Origin: JANXQG01 sp963775975
GTDB taxonomy: Bacteria > Planctomycetota > Planctomycetia > Pirellulales > Thermoguttaceae
Direction: 5' to 3'
Assembly (NCBI GenBank): GCA_963775975.1
Contig: CAVZKX010000002.1
Span: 2,914,001 to 2,978,000 of the forward strand
Length of the DNA stretch: 64,000 nt
The position numbers and the translations under genes are program-made. The notes under the pieces were generated by a model. That model did not search any database and was not told where the DNA came from. It saw only the letters and a list, made by a program, of their open reading frames with translations. Shown piece by piece: positions 9,381 through 19,049 of this stretch. Position 1 is the stretch's first letter, and the number at the start of each line of letters is the position of its first letter.

Positions 9381-11224
9381 TTGGTTTTGGCGCTGCTAGC
9401 AATTCAGGCAGGGCTTCTTGGCTGGAGCGCGTGCGCCCACAGCCCTGTTTACAATGAAGTTGGCCAGATGTCGGCTGGTTTGAGTCATATCCGCCTCGGT
9501 CGGTTTGACCTGTTTCGGGTAAACCCTCCGCTTGTACGGACTGTGGCAGCGTTGCCGGTTGTATTGGCTTCGCCCCGGATTAATTGGAACAACTATGACT
9601 GCGATCCCCTTACTCGCTCAGAGTACCGTGTTGCGCTGGATTTTCTCGAAGCTAACGGTCCACGTTCCTTCTGGTTGATAACAATCGCAAGATGGGCGTG
9701 CGTGCCATTCGCTTTGGTGGGCGGATATGTTTGTTTCCTCTGGGCGAGGGATTTATTTGGAGGTACGGCTGGTTTGTTCGCGGTTGCGCTCTGGTGTTTC
9801 TCGCCGACAGTACTAGGCTATGCATCCCTGATAAGCCCAGATGCCCATGCCGCGGCAATGGGAGTTTCGGCATGCTACCTGTATTGGCGCTGGCTCCGTC
9901 GACCACACTGGCTAACGGCCTTATTGGCAGGAGTGACGCTCGGTTTAGCCGAACTTTCTAAACTCACGCTTCTCGCTTTCTATCCGACTTGGGTAATGTT
10001 GTGGTTACTGTACCGACAGCCCAAAGCGACGCAGACGCGTAACCGCTTTTCGTTACGTCAGGCCGCCATGCTCGCCGTGATTATTTTAACAAGTGTCTGG
10101 GTAATCAACATTGGTTATCTCTTTGAGGGCTCGTTTAAGCGGCTGGCCGACTTTCGGTTTCAGTCAATGATGTTTACCGGCGCCGCTTCGCTCGTCGACG
10201 TTCCTGCTGGACACCGAAACCGTTTTACCGACACTTTTTTGCGCGACTGCTGGTGCCGTTACCTGAAAACTACGTTCAGGGGATCGATGCCCAGCGGCTC
10301 GATTTTGAGCGAGGGATGAAATCGTACCTCAGCGGCCAATGGAGCGGAGGCGGCTGGTGGTACTATTACTTTTTTGCATGGGCAATCAAGCTTCCCTTGG
10401 GCACTTGGGCGCTTGTTCTCCTGGGGATCGGGGTTACGTTTGGTGCCAAAGGCTATTCGGCCTCGTGGCGCGATGAATTGGCATTACTCCTGCCAATGGC
10501 GGCCATACTACTGCTTCTCAGTTCGCAGACCGGATTCTCGATTCACTCGCGCTATTCAATTCCTGCGCTGCCGTTCTTGTTTATATGGGTGGGAAAAGCG
10601 GCGCGCGCATTTCGATTCGGTCATCGCGTCATTGCAACAGTAGCTGGCACAGGACTTCTATGGTCGCTAAGCAGTAGTCTATCGTACTATCCGCATAGTC
10701 TGGCATATTTCAACGAACTTGTTGGAGGCCCGCTAGGTGGACACAACTACCTTTTGGACAGCAACGTAAGTTGGGGACAGGACTTGTTTTACCTTAAGCG
10801 GTGGCTTGTCGGTCATCCCGAAGCTACACCATTCCATCTGGCCTATTTCGGTCAAGTCGATCCCCGGCTCGCTGGAATCGATTTCACGTTGCCGGACGAA
10901 GAAGCCGGACCGGTGCCAGGATGGTACGGGATTGACGTAAATTACTTGCATGGAAGCAGTCTTCCGGCCGCGGATGGCAACGGGAATTGGCAGTGTTTTG
11001 GCACTAGCGCATTTCGCTATTTTCTTGATTTCAAGCCGGTGGCGACGGCTGGTTACTCGATCTTCATTTATCACGTCACACCGGAAGACGCGAACCGCGC
11101 GCGGCGGAGGATGGGACTTTCGGAGTTGGCGACAAAAGGGCACTCACCTTCCCCCCGAAACGCACGGGTGACTAACAAACTACCATGGAAACTGAGTCTG
11201 AAAACAGCCGAGCGGGCACGGTAA
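9381..11224 (+). CDS. GT39-like membrane glycosyltransferase (frameshift in T6 at 10235-10240)
   Basis: Two overlapping frames make one protein of about 610 residues. The first (TTG at 9381; frame open further upstream with no better start) carries an N-terminal loop with NEVGQMSAGLSHIRLG and several membrane helices. The second begins at FARLLVPLPENYVQG and carries more helices plus the conserved lumenal segment (DSNVSWGQDLFYLKRWL). Adding one T to the T6 run joins them exactly. Such proteins transfer sugar from a lipid carrier to an exported acceptor. The acceptor may be a neighbour such as the Cys-rich protein, but that is inference. The end overlaps the next gene by 40 bases. Confidence 0.7.
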
Positions 11225-12364
11225 ACGATCGAGCTTGCAACAAGCTTTCCGTGTCCGCGGCGGAGCGTGAGCCGGGGATTAACCGCTTAATCTTGAGTCC
11301 CTACGGTGCGATACGCCTAGCGACGGCCATAGTCCTCTTGGCCGCAGCCGGGCTGAAAGGCGCAACAATTGATGACGAAACCGGTTCTCGGAACGGGTCT
11401 GCTGGAGACACGCTGGTTCCTCATAAGCGTTGTTGAATTCGAGTTTCTCTTTGCGCTTTGGCTGTTGTCAACTTTGTTCCCGTCTCCCACCCGGACAGAC
11501 GCCCGCCGTGACGGCTTTTGGACGTGGTTCGCTTCAATCATACTCTTTTTTACGCTGGGCTGCGTATCGCTATGGAGAGCCGCCGGCGGTGAAGGAAACT
11601 GCGGCTGCTTCGGAGCGCTGAGAGTTAATCCATGGTACACCGCGGCCCTAGATTGGGGCCTCGTCGTGGCATTAATCTTGTTTCGGCCACGAGGCCAATT
11701 CGTGCTCAAGTGGATTGCCGCATTTGACCTGCTTCGCATGGTTGGCATTCTCATAATATGGCTCGTTGTCGGCGGTCCCATCGCAATTCGAGTGGCGACA
11801 TATCAACCGGCGATATTGTCGGACGCGGGCGATGTACTAAACGATGGAACGATCGTACTAGAACCGGGCAGTTGGCTCGGAAAGCAGTTTCCATTGTTAG
11901 AATACATTCCCGATTCTGATCCGTTGCGAGCGGGCAGATGGAAGGTAGTACTGTATCACCACGACTGCCCTCGGTGCCAGGAAGCTATTCGCCAAGTGCT
12001 CGCTGGCAGCATTGAATTGCATCAGGCCATACTAGGAATTGCCTTGGTCGAGCTTCCGCCCTATGGAGACGATTTAGTCAATTCAGATAGTGTTCATCTC
12101 GGGACCGCGTTCTTGCAAACAAGGCTGTCGAACAGCCATGATTGGTTCGTAGAAACGCCGACCATATTCGAGTTGCAGGAGGGTATTGTCGCTTCGGTAG
12201 AGAAATCGCAAGGACCGGCGGCCGACACAAAGCGCATTACGGAGCGCGCCGCGACCGCCCGTGTCGCCGGCAAGGTGCCCAGTGTTTTTTCGATTTGGGC
12301 TTTTTGCTCGACGCTGGCGTTACCATCTCCGAGTTTGATGAGGGGTTCGACGCAGACCAGGTGA
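11185..12364 (+). CDS. MauE/DoxX-like membrane protein with thioredoxin-like CPRC domain (frameshift near 11356)
   Basis: The first frame (ATG at 11185) gives a helix (IRLATAIVLLAAAGLKG). The second gives QQLMTKPVLGTGLL, three more helices and the MauE redox motif GNCGCFG. Removing one A from 11356-11358 joins them. After the membrane part (about residue 205) a soluble segment contains YHHDCPRCQEAIRQVL, a thioredoxin-type CXXC. MauE-type proteins pass electrons or disulfides across the membrane. A fused CXXC domain fits making or reshuffling disulfides in exported proteins, here most obviously the 19-Cys protein at 5936. The C-terminal 25 residues may be off-frame after a T6 run near 12285. 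Confidence 0.75.
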
Positions 12365-12370
12365 CAACCT

Positions 12371-13285
12371 ATGTTCGATAGCAACGAGCCGAGATATGAC
12401 CCGCCGCACGACCAATGCCGAATTTCGGTGCTGGTCGCCGCGTACAACGAAGAGACGACTATCGGACTGGTTGTCGACGAATTGCTCGGGCTGACCGACA
12501 TCGATCTGGCGGAGGTCGTCGTGGTGGACGACGGGTCGCGCGACCGAACCGGCGAAATCATCAACGAATTCGCCGCCCGCGACCCGCGTGTGCGGCTCAT
12601 CCATCACCAGGGGAACCTCGGCAAGACTGCTGCCATCGCGCGAGCAGTCGCCGCGGCGACGGGCGACATCCTCGTCGTCCAAGACGCCGACCTGGAATAC
12701 GACCCGGCCGAAATCCACGCCGTCGTCGCCCCGATCCTCGATGGCCGGGCGGATGTCGTCTACGGCAGCCGGTTCCTCGTGCGCCGTGCCGCACGCACCG
12801 TGTACTTCTACCACTACCTCGGCAATTGCCTGCTTACCTTCCTCTCAAACCTCCTGACCAACCGTAACATGACCGACATCGAAACCTGCTACAAGGCGTT
12901 TCGAGCCGGCGTAATCAAGCCGCTACGACTGACCAGCAAAGGATTCGGCATGGAGGCCGAAATCACCGCGATGGTCTGCAAGACCCGCGCCAAGACCTAT
13001 GAGGTTCCGATTTCCTACTACGGACGCACGTACGAGGAAGGAAAGAAGGTCGGGGCGATAGATGGTCTGATGGCCCTTTATTACATATTCTACTACAACC
13101 TGATTGCCCCTTGGCTGCCATCCAGCCGGGCATACGTCCGGGAGGCCAATCGATTTCTGGAGACCGCGGCCGGTCTCAGTAACCACGAGGGGCCGCAGCC
13201 AAGCTTCCATCGCCGGCCAGCAGGGACCGTCCGGCGCAACGGCATTTCGGACTCGGACCAATGGCAAACGCGGGTTCCACGGTAA
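12371..13285 (+). CDS. GT2 family glycosyltransferase (dolichyl-phosphate mannosyltransferase-like)
   Basis: 304 residues. The GT-A fold is clear: ISVLVAAYNEE at the nucleotide-binding strand, VVVVDDGSRDRT, then the metal-binding QDADLEYDP, and a conserved YGSRF. The C-terminal EVPISYYGRTYEEGKK is typical of the DPM1/polyprenyl-phosphate glycosyltransferase group. Predicted to act at the cytoplasmic membrane face, loading a sugar on a polyprenyl phosphate. It starts 7 bases after the MauE-like gene. From here on the codon use is visibly more GC-rich than in the preceding cluster, suggesting a different history. The last 35 residues are low-complexity and may be a variable tail. Confidence 0.85.
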   Translation: MFDSNEPRYDPPHDQCRISVLVAAYNEETTIGLVVDELLGLTDIDLAEVVVVDDGSRDRTGEIINEFAARDPRVRLIHHQGNLGKTAAIARAVAAATGDILVVQDADLEYDPAEIHAVVAPILDGRADVVYGSRFLVRRAARTVYFYHYLGNCLLTFLSNLLTNRNMTDIETCYKAFRAGVIKPLRLTSKGFGMEAEITAMVCKTRAKTYEVPISYYGRTYEEGKKVGAIDGLMALYYIFYYNLIAPWLPSSRAYVREANRFLETAAGLSNHEGPQPSFHRRPAGTVRRNGISDSDQWQTRVPR

Positions 13286-13297
13286 AGGGGGTTCGTC

Positions 13298-14764
13298 ATG
13301 GAGAGAACGAGTAACAAATGTCAAGCGAGAGGCAATCCGGCGGCGCGTCAAACCGCCAGTAAGGACAGCACTGCCCCTTCTCCGCGGCGCTTCGGGTTTC
13401 GCTTGCCTCGCATAGGCGTCGGATTGATATCGCTCGGTCTGGTGGCATTTCTTGCCGCAGGTTGCTCGCGCACGCCAAATGCTACGGAAATCGAGCGGAT
13501 CAAGTCGCTCGGGGGACACGTTGAAATCGATCCGGCTGACAAGTCAGTCGTCAAGGCCTGGTTAAGCAAAACCGACGCAGACGACGAAGACATGCGGACC
13601 ATAGCACGACTGCCCCAGTTGCGGGAACTCTACCTCATCGGCACACAACTCACCGATGAGGGAACGAAGCAATTGACGGGCTTGTCCAAGCTCGAGACGC
13701 TCGACATCTACAACACTTCGATCGACGACGCGGGCATCGCCAATTTGGCCAATCTAACCGCGCTCATTCGACTGGCTGTTGGAAGGACGAAGATTAGCGA
13801 CGCCGCCCTCACCTCGCTGGCATCACTGCCGAACCTTCAAGAATTACGCCTGGAAGGAACGGAGATCACGGATGCAGCAATGCCTGCGATTGCGAAGATT
13901 AGCGGACTTCGCTCGCTGAGCTTGGACAACACCAAAATAACCGGCGCGGGAGTTGAAAAACTCCGCGGCCTCACGGCCTTGGAGCGGCTGGGCATTGTAG
14001 GTACGGCGGCGGACGACCGAGCGGTGCCGACGCTTTCCGGCATGACCTCGCTGAAACTGCTGTATGTATCGCGCTCGCGGCTGAGCCCGGAGGGAATGGC
14101 GGCGATTCGCAAGGCGCTGCCCAAGGTATCGGTGGATTGGCCGCCGGCGCCGAAGCCGGCCGCGGCTAACCAGGCTGGCAAGGGCCGAGCCGTGGCGGTC
14201 AACGGTGTCATTCGTATCAAGGCGGGTTCCTCGGTCCTGTTCACCGATTCCAACGGCAATGTGTGGCAGCCCGAAATGGGGTTCGATGGCGGCAAGGTGA
14301 CTGTCCGCGGTCGATACATTCAGATCGAGAACACGAAGGATCCCGATCTTTATCGGACATTACATTACGGAATGGCTTCTTTCTCATGCGACGTTCTCAA
14401 CGGCAAGTACATCGCCAAGCTGCACTTTGCCGAGACCTATCAGGGCATTCACGGCGAGGGCCAGCGCGTTTTCTCTTTCAACGTCCAGGGCCACGAGTTC
14501 AAAGGCTTTGACATGTGGAAGATGGCCGGCGGATCGAACCGTGCCTACGTGGAAACGGTGCCAGTGGAAGTAACCCACGGCAAGTTCCAAATCACGTTCA
14601 CCAAGCAAGTTGAGAATCCGCAAATCAACGCGATCGAGCTTGCTCCGCAAGCAGGTTCGACGCCGGCAACTACTCCGGCAACAGCCCCCACCCAGACGGC
14701 GCCTCCCGCCACGGCAAAAGCGTCGCCGTGCGCGATTCGGCCGGCGGGGCGAATAAGAGCGTGA
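13298..14764 (+). CDS. Lipoprotein with leucine-rich repeats and a malectin domain
   Basis: 488 residues from the ATG at 13298 with a G-rich ribosome site upstream. After a basic N-terminus there is a lipobox-like stretch (LVAFLAAGC, Cys about 53). Residues about 100-290 are 7 to 8 leucine-rich repeats of the planctomycete type (LPQLRELYLIGTQLTDEG). Residues about 300-450 are a malectin-like carbohydrate-binding domain (NVWQPEMGF, LYRTLHYG, KLHFAETYQG, FDMWKMAGG). The tail is Thr/Pro/Ala-rich. Likely anchored on the cell surface and binding sugar. It sits between two GT2 genes on the same strand, so a role in surface polysaccharide or glycoprotein assembly is reasonable. Confidence 0.8.
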   Translation: MERTSNKCQARGNPAARQTASKDSTAPSPRRFGFRLPRIGVGLISLGLVAFLAAGCSRTPNATEIERIKSLGGHVEIDPADKSVVKAWLSKTDADDEDMRTIARLPQLRELYLIGTQLTDEGTKQLTGLSKLETLDIYNTSIDDAGIANLANLTALIRLAVGRTKISDAALTSLASLPNLQELRLEGTEITDAAMPAIAKISGLRSLSLDNTKITGAGVEKLRGLTALERLGIVGTAADDRAVPTLSGMTSLKLLYVSRSRLSPEGMAAIRKALPKVSVDWPPAPKPAAANQAGKGRAVAVNGVIRIKAGSSVLFTDSNGNVWQPEMGFDGGKVTVRGRYIQIENTKDPDLYRTLHYGMASFSCDVLNGKYIAKLHFAETYQGIHGEGQRVFSFNVQGHEFKGFDMWKMAGGSNRAYVETVPVEVTHGKFQITFTKQVENPQINAIELAPQAGSTPATTPATAPTQTAPPATAKASPCAIRPAGRIRA

Positions 14765-14807
14765 AGCCGTTGTCGGGCGAAGGTGCGCCGCATGCGGGGA
14801 GCGAAAA

Positions 14808-16996
14808 ATGAGCAACCGGAAACCGGCTGAAGTATCGATGGCTGCCTCCGTCGACCGCGCAGTGCCGGCGGCACACGACCCGCGCGGCGGTCCGGTCGTT
14901 TTGACCGTAATCGTGCCGGTTTATAACGAGGCCGAAACCATCTCCGAGCTGCTGCGCGCATCTTGTCGGCGCCCTATGCCAAGCAGGTGATTGTAGTGGA
15001 CGATGGGTCGACCGACGGCACCAACAACGTGCTTCGGGATTGGCGGGACCACGCTCAGTTCGAAGTCCTTCAACATCAAGTGAACCGTGGAACCGGCGCG
15101 GCAATTCGTACCGCGCTTCCCCATGCCCTTGGACGATTCACGATCATTCAGGACGCCGACCTGGAATACGATCCGGAGGACTATCCCCGCTTGATAGAAC
15201 CGCTCCTGGCGGGCGAGGCGCGGGCGGTCTTCGGCTCGCGTTATTTGAACGAAACGCCCCCCGACCCGCTGTGGAGACGCGTAGCGAACGGTGTACGCAC
15301 GATGACTTCCCGTGTGCGTGATGCAGTGACATCTCTCGTCGGATGCATGGTCGAGTTTCCAGGCTGGTGCGCGGGGGCCGCGTGGAAAGCGCTGCGAGGA
15401 CTGCGGGCGACGGACGCAGATATCAGTCCGGCGAAACCGACGGCTTCGAGGGTTCATCACACGCAAGCGCCCGGCTCGCCAGCCCGTCGTTCGAAGCAAC
15501 GATTGCCGCACTGGGGAATGCGACGATTCGGCCCGGCACTATTGAAGCTCGCGGCCCGGCAACTCTACGGCGCACGGCTCAGCGATGTATCGGCAAGCCT
15601 CAAGGCACTTTCAACGGACCTATTGCGGAAACTTGATCTCGAATGCGAGCGTTTCGAGTTCGGCCCTGAAGTGGCTGCCAAACTATGCCGCACAGGAGAG
15701 AAGATTGTCGAAGTGCCGGTCCACTACGAGCGCAGAGTCACTCGCGGCTCGTGGATCATGGAGCGCTTTGGTCGCCGTCTGGCCGCGACTGGCAATCGCG
15801 GAGTCGATCAAAGGCCCGCAGTGAAAAAACATCGATGGAACGACGGCCCGCGCGCCGCGGCTACATTATGGAGATGGCGACGTTGGGCGCCGCAGATCCC
15901 GGATCAAGACAGAATACCCGCCGTGACGCTGGCCGTCGCCGGGCAAAAGTCAGTTTCCCTCGACGTGACCCCTGCCGCACTCGGGGCGGACATCGATCAT
16001 TGGGCCAAAGAGGACGCAAGCCGATCTACCTTTGACGAGGCGGCGTGGAACGCGGGGCGGCGGCAGGCGCCCGCGATGGCGCTGGCTGACGGTTCGGCCG
16101 AAGCGGAACCCGCAATGGCATCTTCCGACGCACGGATGGCGGCATCTTCCAGCAGCTCCACCTTATCTGCCGCTACATCGGTGTTCGAGCCCCGATTGAT
16201 GTGGGAACGGTTCGTCCGCAAGCCGTCGTGCGCCGTTTCCGACGATTCGGACGAAACTGATAGGGGCCAAGATTGGGAGCACTGGGGCCTGGTTGACTTG
16301 ATGCTGCTCCTGGCGATCGTCAATATTGGGCTCATCCTCCTTGTAACGGCGGTCACACCATTCTCGTCGTGGTCCGGCCTGTTGCTTGCCGCGATTGCGT
16401 CGGCGGTGACGTTTCGCACGTCCCGGTCTGGCAAAATCCGGTTCGACAAATGCAATAGGGCGTTCGCCATTCTAGCGGTCCTTCTGGTCTGGCTCATGGT
16501 CCCCAGTTCGTGGATTTGGCGAGATCGCACTATGCTGCTCCTTGCGGCGCTGACGTTGCTGGCGGGACTCGTGAGGCTTCGCTCTACAGGCATTAAGCAG
16601 CTTGATCGCAATCTGTTGGATACAATTTGCGTCTTGGCGTTTTTCTTCGCGGGCAGGCACATTTCATCTCCCGATGGGAGGGCGATCGAACTGTTAATCC
16701 TACTCGTGAGCGTGACGTTGTTCCTCGGCGCCCATCGGCGGTGCAAGATGCGACATGCAACCGATAACGTCCTCCTGGACTTGTCGGCGATTGGCATCTT
16801 CTTCTCGGTGGTTTTTTCGTACCTGTTTCCGCTCGATCTGTCGCGGCTTTCGTGGCGCGAGTCATGGCTGCGGCTGCGGTATGCGGTACTTCCTCACTGG
16901 ACCGACTTTTGGTGGCTCCGATGGGGCATAGTGGCGGTTTTGGCAGCGATGGCGGCCGCATTGCTCGTCAGCCGCGCCCGGAGAAGCGAATTGTGA
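14808..16996 (+). CDS. GT2 glycosyltransferase with multi-helix C-terminal membrane domain (frameshift near 14955)
   Basis: The ATG at 14808 has GGAG just upstream. The first frame gives LTVIVPVYNEAETISELL; the second, from about 14958, gives ILSAPYAKQVIVVDDGSTDGT. One missing C in the GCGCGC at 14955-14960 explains the break. The GT domain continues with QDADLEYDPEDYP, then is interrupted by a long Pro/Arg/Ala-rich insert (about residues 110-190 of the downstream frame) before VSASLKALSTDLLRKLDL and FEFGPEVAAKL, which normally follow directly. The last 250 residues form about seven membrane helices. The whole is about 730 residues, far longer than a simple GT2. The C-terminal domain is not one I recognise. 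Confidence 0.7.
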
Positions 16997-17271
16997 TAAC
17001 AAGGAAGACGCCAACTTGGCTTCTCTTTGGCGCGATCGACGCGGTGCTTTTTGGCTTGATCCTGGCGCTAGCCGCTGTCGGCGGTGCGCTGCTTTGGCTG
17101 TCGCCCATGTCGTGGAGCGTTTATCTTACAATGTTGGACGTGCGAATCTGGACGCCCTGGAAAGTAATCGGCTTGTGCATCTTGATGATGCAGAGCTTGC
17201 TGGTGGTTCGACACTGGCCGGGCAGTAAGTCATTTTCGGACGGCAAGTGCGCCGCGCAAGATGAGCAATAG
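16993..17271 (+). CDS. Small two-helix membrane protein
   Basis: 92 residues. The GTG at 16993 overlaps the stop of the glycosyltransferase (GTGA), indicating translational coupling. It contains two membrane helices (LFGAIDAVLFGLILALAAV and IGLCILMMQSLLVV) and a charged tail. No family recognised; probably an accessory subunit of the neighbouring membrane enzyme. The next gene starts inside its last codons. Confidence 0.55.
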   Translation: MITRKTPTWLLFGAIDAVLFGLILALAAVGGALLWLSPMSWSVYLTMLDVRIWTPWKVIGLCILMMQSLLVVRHWPGSKSFSDGKCAAQDEQ

Positions 17272-18082
17272 TAAAGTACCATTCACGTGGATCGACTGGG
17301 CGATGTCGGCGGCGATCGCAGGATTGTCAATCTCGCTGCTGGCACTGCTTTGCGAGCCGGCGATTGGCGTGTGGCTAAACCGTCCTCGGCCGGGGATGCA
17401 GGTTGCGCAACAATTCCTTGCTGGGAAACGCAGTGGGACGGATACCGGAACGCCCATCGACTACCTGCTCTATTTACCGCCGGAGTATGACGCGAGCGCG
17501 AAGTGGCCGTTGGTGGTGTTCCTGCACGGCGCCGGCGACCGGGGAGAGGACCTGGAAAGGGTGCGGCGGGCTGGGCTTCCGCGTGTTATCGAACAAGACA
17601 GACGCAGGCATTGGGGCTTCTTGCTCCTTTCCCCGCAGTGTCCGAAGGAATCGAACTGGGATCCCGAACGAGTTGTCGAACTGGTGGAGCACGTCAGCAG
17701 CGACTTTTCCGTGGACCGAGACCGCGTTTACCTGACGGGCTACAGCATGGGAGGTTACGGCACGTGGGCGACCGCCTGTCACGATCCGGACCGGTTTTCC
17801 GCGATTGTGCCGCTGAGCGGTGCCGGCGACGTACAGCAGGCGGAGCGGCTGAAGAAACTGCCCATTTGGGCGTTCCACGGAGAAAAGGACAACGTGGTGC
17901 CGATTGATGGAGACAGGGCAATGGTGGACGCTGTCAGGAAGGCCGGCGGGGACGTGACCTTCACCGTCTACCGTGGCGCGGGCCACGGCATTTGTGACAT
18001 GACTTACGGGAACGACAGAATCTACGAGTGGCTGCTCGCACAGCGTCGGAAACGCTTAAGCGGCAGCAAAGGGGCTGGGTAA
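17261..18082 (+). CDS. Membrane-anchored alpha/beta hydrolase (PHB-depolymerase/esterase type)
   Basis: 273 residues with an N-terminal membrane helix (WAMSAAIAGLSISLLALLC). It then has a complete alpha/beta hydrolase: oxyanion HGAGDRG, nucleophile Ser in GYSMGGYG, acid in GEKDNVVP, catalytic His in GAGHGI. This pattern matches the planctomycete phospholipase/carboxylesterase-like group. The active site faces outside if the helix is a signal anchor. The start overlaps the preceding small gene and its stop overlaps the next start (TAATG), so it belongs to the same operon. Substrate unknown; deacylation of a surface polymer is possible. Confidence 0.75.
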   Translation: MSNSKVPFTWIDWAMSAAIAGLSISLLALLCEPAIGVWLNRPRPGMQVAQQFLAGKRSGTDTGTPIDYLLYLPPEYDASAKWPLVVFLHGAGDRGEDLERVRRAGLPRVIEQDRRRHWGFLLLSPQCPKESNWDPERVVELVEHVSSDFSVDRDRVYLTGYSMGGYGTWATACHDPDRFSAIVPLSGAGDVQQAERLKKLPIWAFHGEKDNVVPIDGDRAMVDAVRKAGGDVTFTVYRGAGHGICDMTYGNDRIYEWLLAQRRKRLSGSKGAG

Positions 18083-19005
18083 TGACCGCGGCTTTGCTGT
18101 TAATGTCGATCGCACTGCCAGCAGTACCGGCAGGGACGGTAGCACTCTTCGAGGAGCGCGAGCATCGCTGCGCGGACGGCCGCTTCCAAGGAACGTCGTT
18201 CAGCTACCGGCTCTTCGTGCCGCGCGCGGCCAAGCGGGGCGAGCGGTTCCCGTTGTTGGTATGGCTGCACGGCAAAGGCGATGGCGGCAGCAATAACGTC
18301 GGACAACTGAAGTGGATTGACCTCATGCTTGACGATCCGCGGCACGCCGAAAAGTACCGGTTCTTCGTGCTCGCGGTGCAATGTCCCATGGAAATTCCGT
18401 GGTTCGATCGGGCCGGCAATTCCGCTCAGCCCGACGACATGCTGAGCGTCACCGCCGATATAATCCGTGAGATCTTGCTCGACAATTCGATCGACCGCAA
18501 TCGCGTCTATTTGGTGGGCATTTCCTCGGGCGCTTCCGCGGCTTGGGAGATGGCCATGCGCGAACCCACGCTGTTCGCCGCGTTAGTGCCGTTGGCGTGT
18601 GCATCAGGCAGCGATGAATCGCGCGCGGCAAAGTTGGTGGGAATCCCAATCTGGGCGTTCACCAACAACGGTGAGCGGGCCGGCGTGGAGCGGATGGTCA
18701 GCGCCGTTCAGGTTGCAGGCGGAAACGCCTACCTGACTGTTGCCGATGCGCGCGGCCACGACGCCTGGAGCACTCCGCTGCGGGGCGGTATCATGGAGTG
18801 GATACTTGCCCAACGTCGCGGCGCCTTTTGCTGGACTCCTCCGGGCCACGAGCCTTGGCAATGCTGGCACATCCTGGCAATCCCCGTTGTATTCGTCATC
18901 TTTGTCCGATTAGCATGGTGGCGCGAGCAAAGGCGGCGCCGCCGCCGCGCCCGCGCGGTGGAGTCGCAGCCAACGGCATTGATTGAGGCGAGCGTTCGTG
19001 GTTGA
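18082..19005 (+). CDS. Exported alpha/beta hydrolase paralogue with C-terminal membrane anchor
   Basis: 307 residues from the ATG at 18082, which shares its A with the stop of the previous gene. A signal peptide (LLLMSIALPAVPAGTVA) is followed by a hydrolase domain built like its neighbour: WLHGKGDGG, nucleophile motif GISSGAS, and GHDAW near the end as the His region. The acid position is less clear than in the first copy (TNNGERA in place of GEKDN), so catalytic competence is uncertain. A membrane helix (WHILAIPVVFVIFVRLAWW) and an Arg-rich tail follow. Looks like a tandem duplication that diverged. Confidence 0.7.
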   Translation: MTAALLLMSIALPAVPAGTVALFEEREHRCADGRFQGTSFSYRLFVPRAAKRGERFPLLVWLHGKGDGGSNNVGQLKWIDLMLDDPRHAEKYRFFVLAVQCPMEIPWFDRAGNSAQPDDMLSVTADIIREILLDNSIDRNRVYLVGISSGASAAWEMAMREPTLFAALVPLACASGSDESRAAKLVGIPIWAFTNNGERAGVERMVSAVQVAGGNAYLTVADARGHDAWSTPLRGGIMEWILAQRRGAFCWTPPGHEPWQCWHILAIPVVFVIFVRLAWWREQRRRRRRARAVESQPTALIEASVRG

Positions 19006-19049
19006 TCGAGGAAAGTGATTCATCACTCAAGAAGGAAAGGGAGCTGGCG

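Noticed and set aside
15997..16797. 266-residue minus-strand frame
   Set aside because: Antisense to the membrane domain of the GT2 protein; Arg/Ser-rich with no domain.
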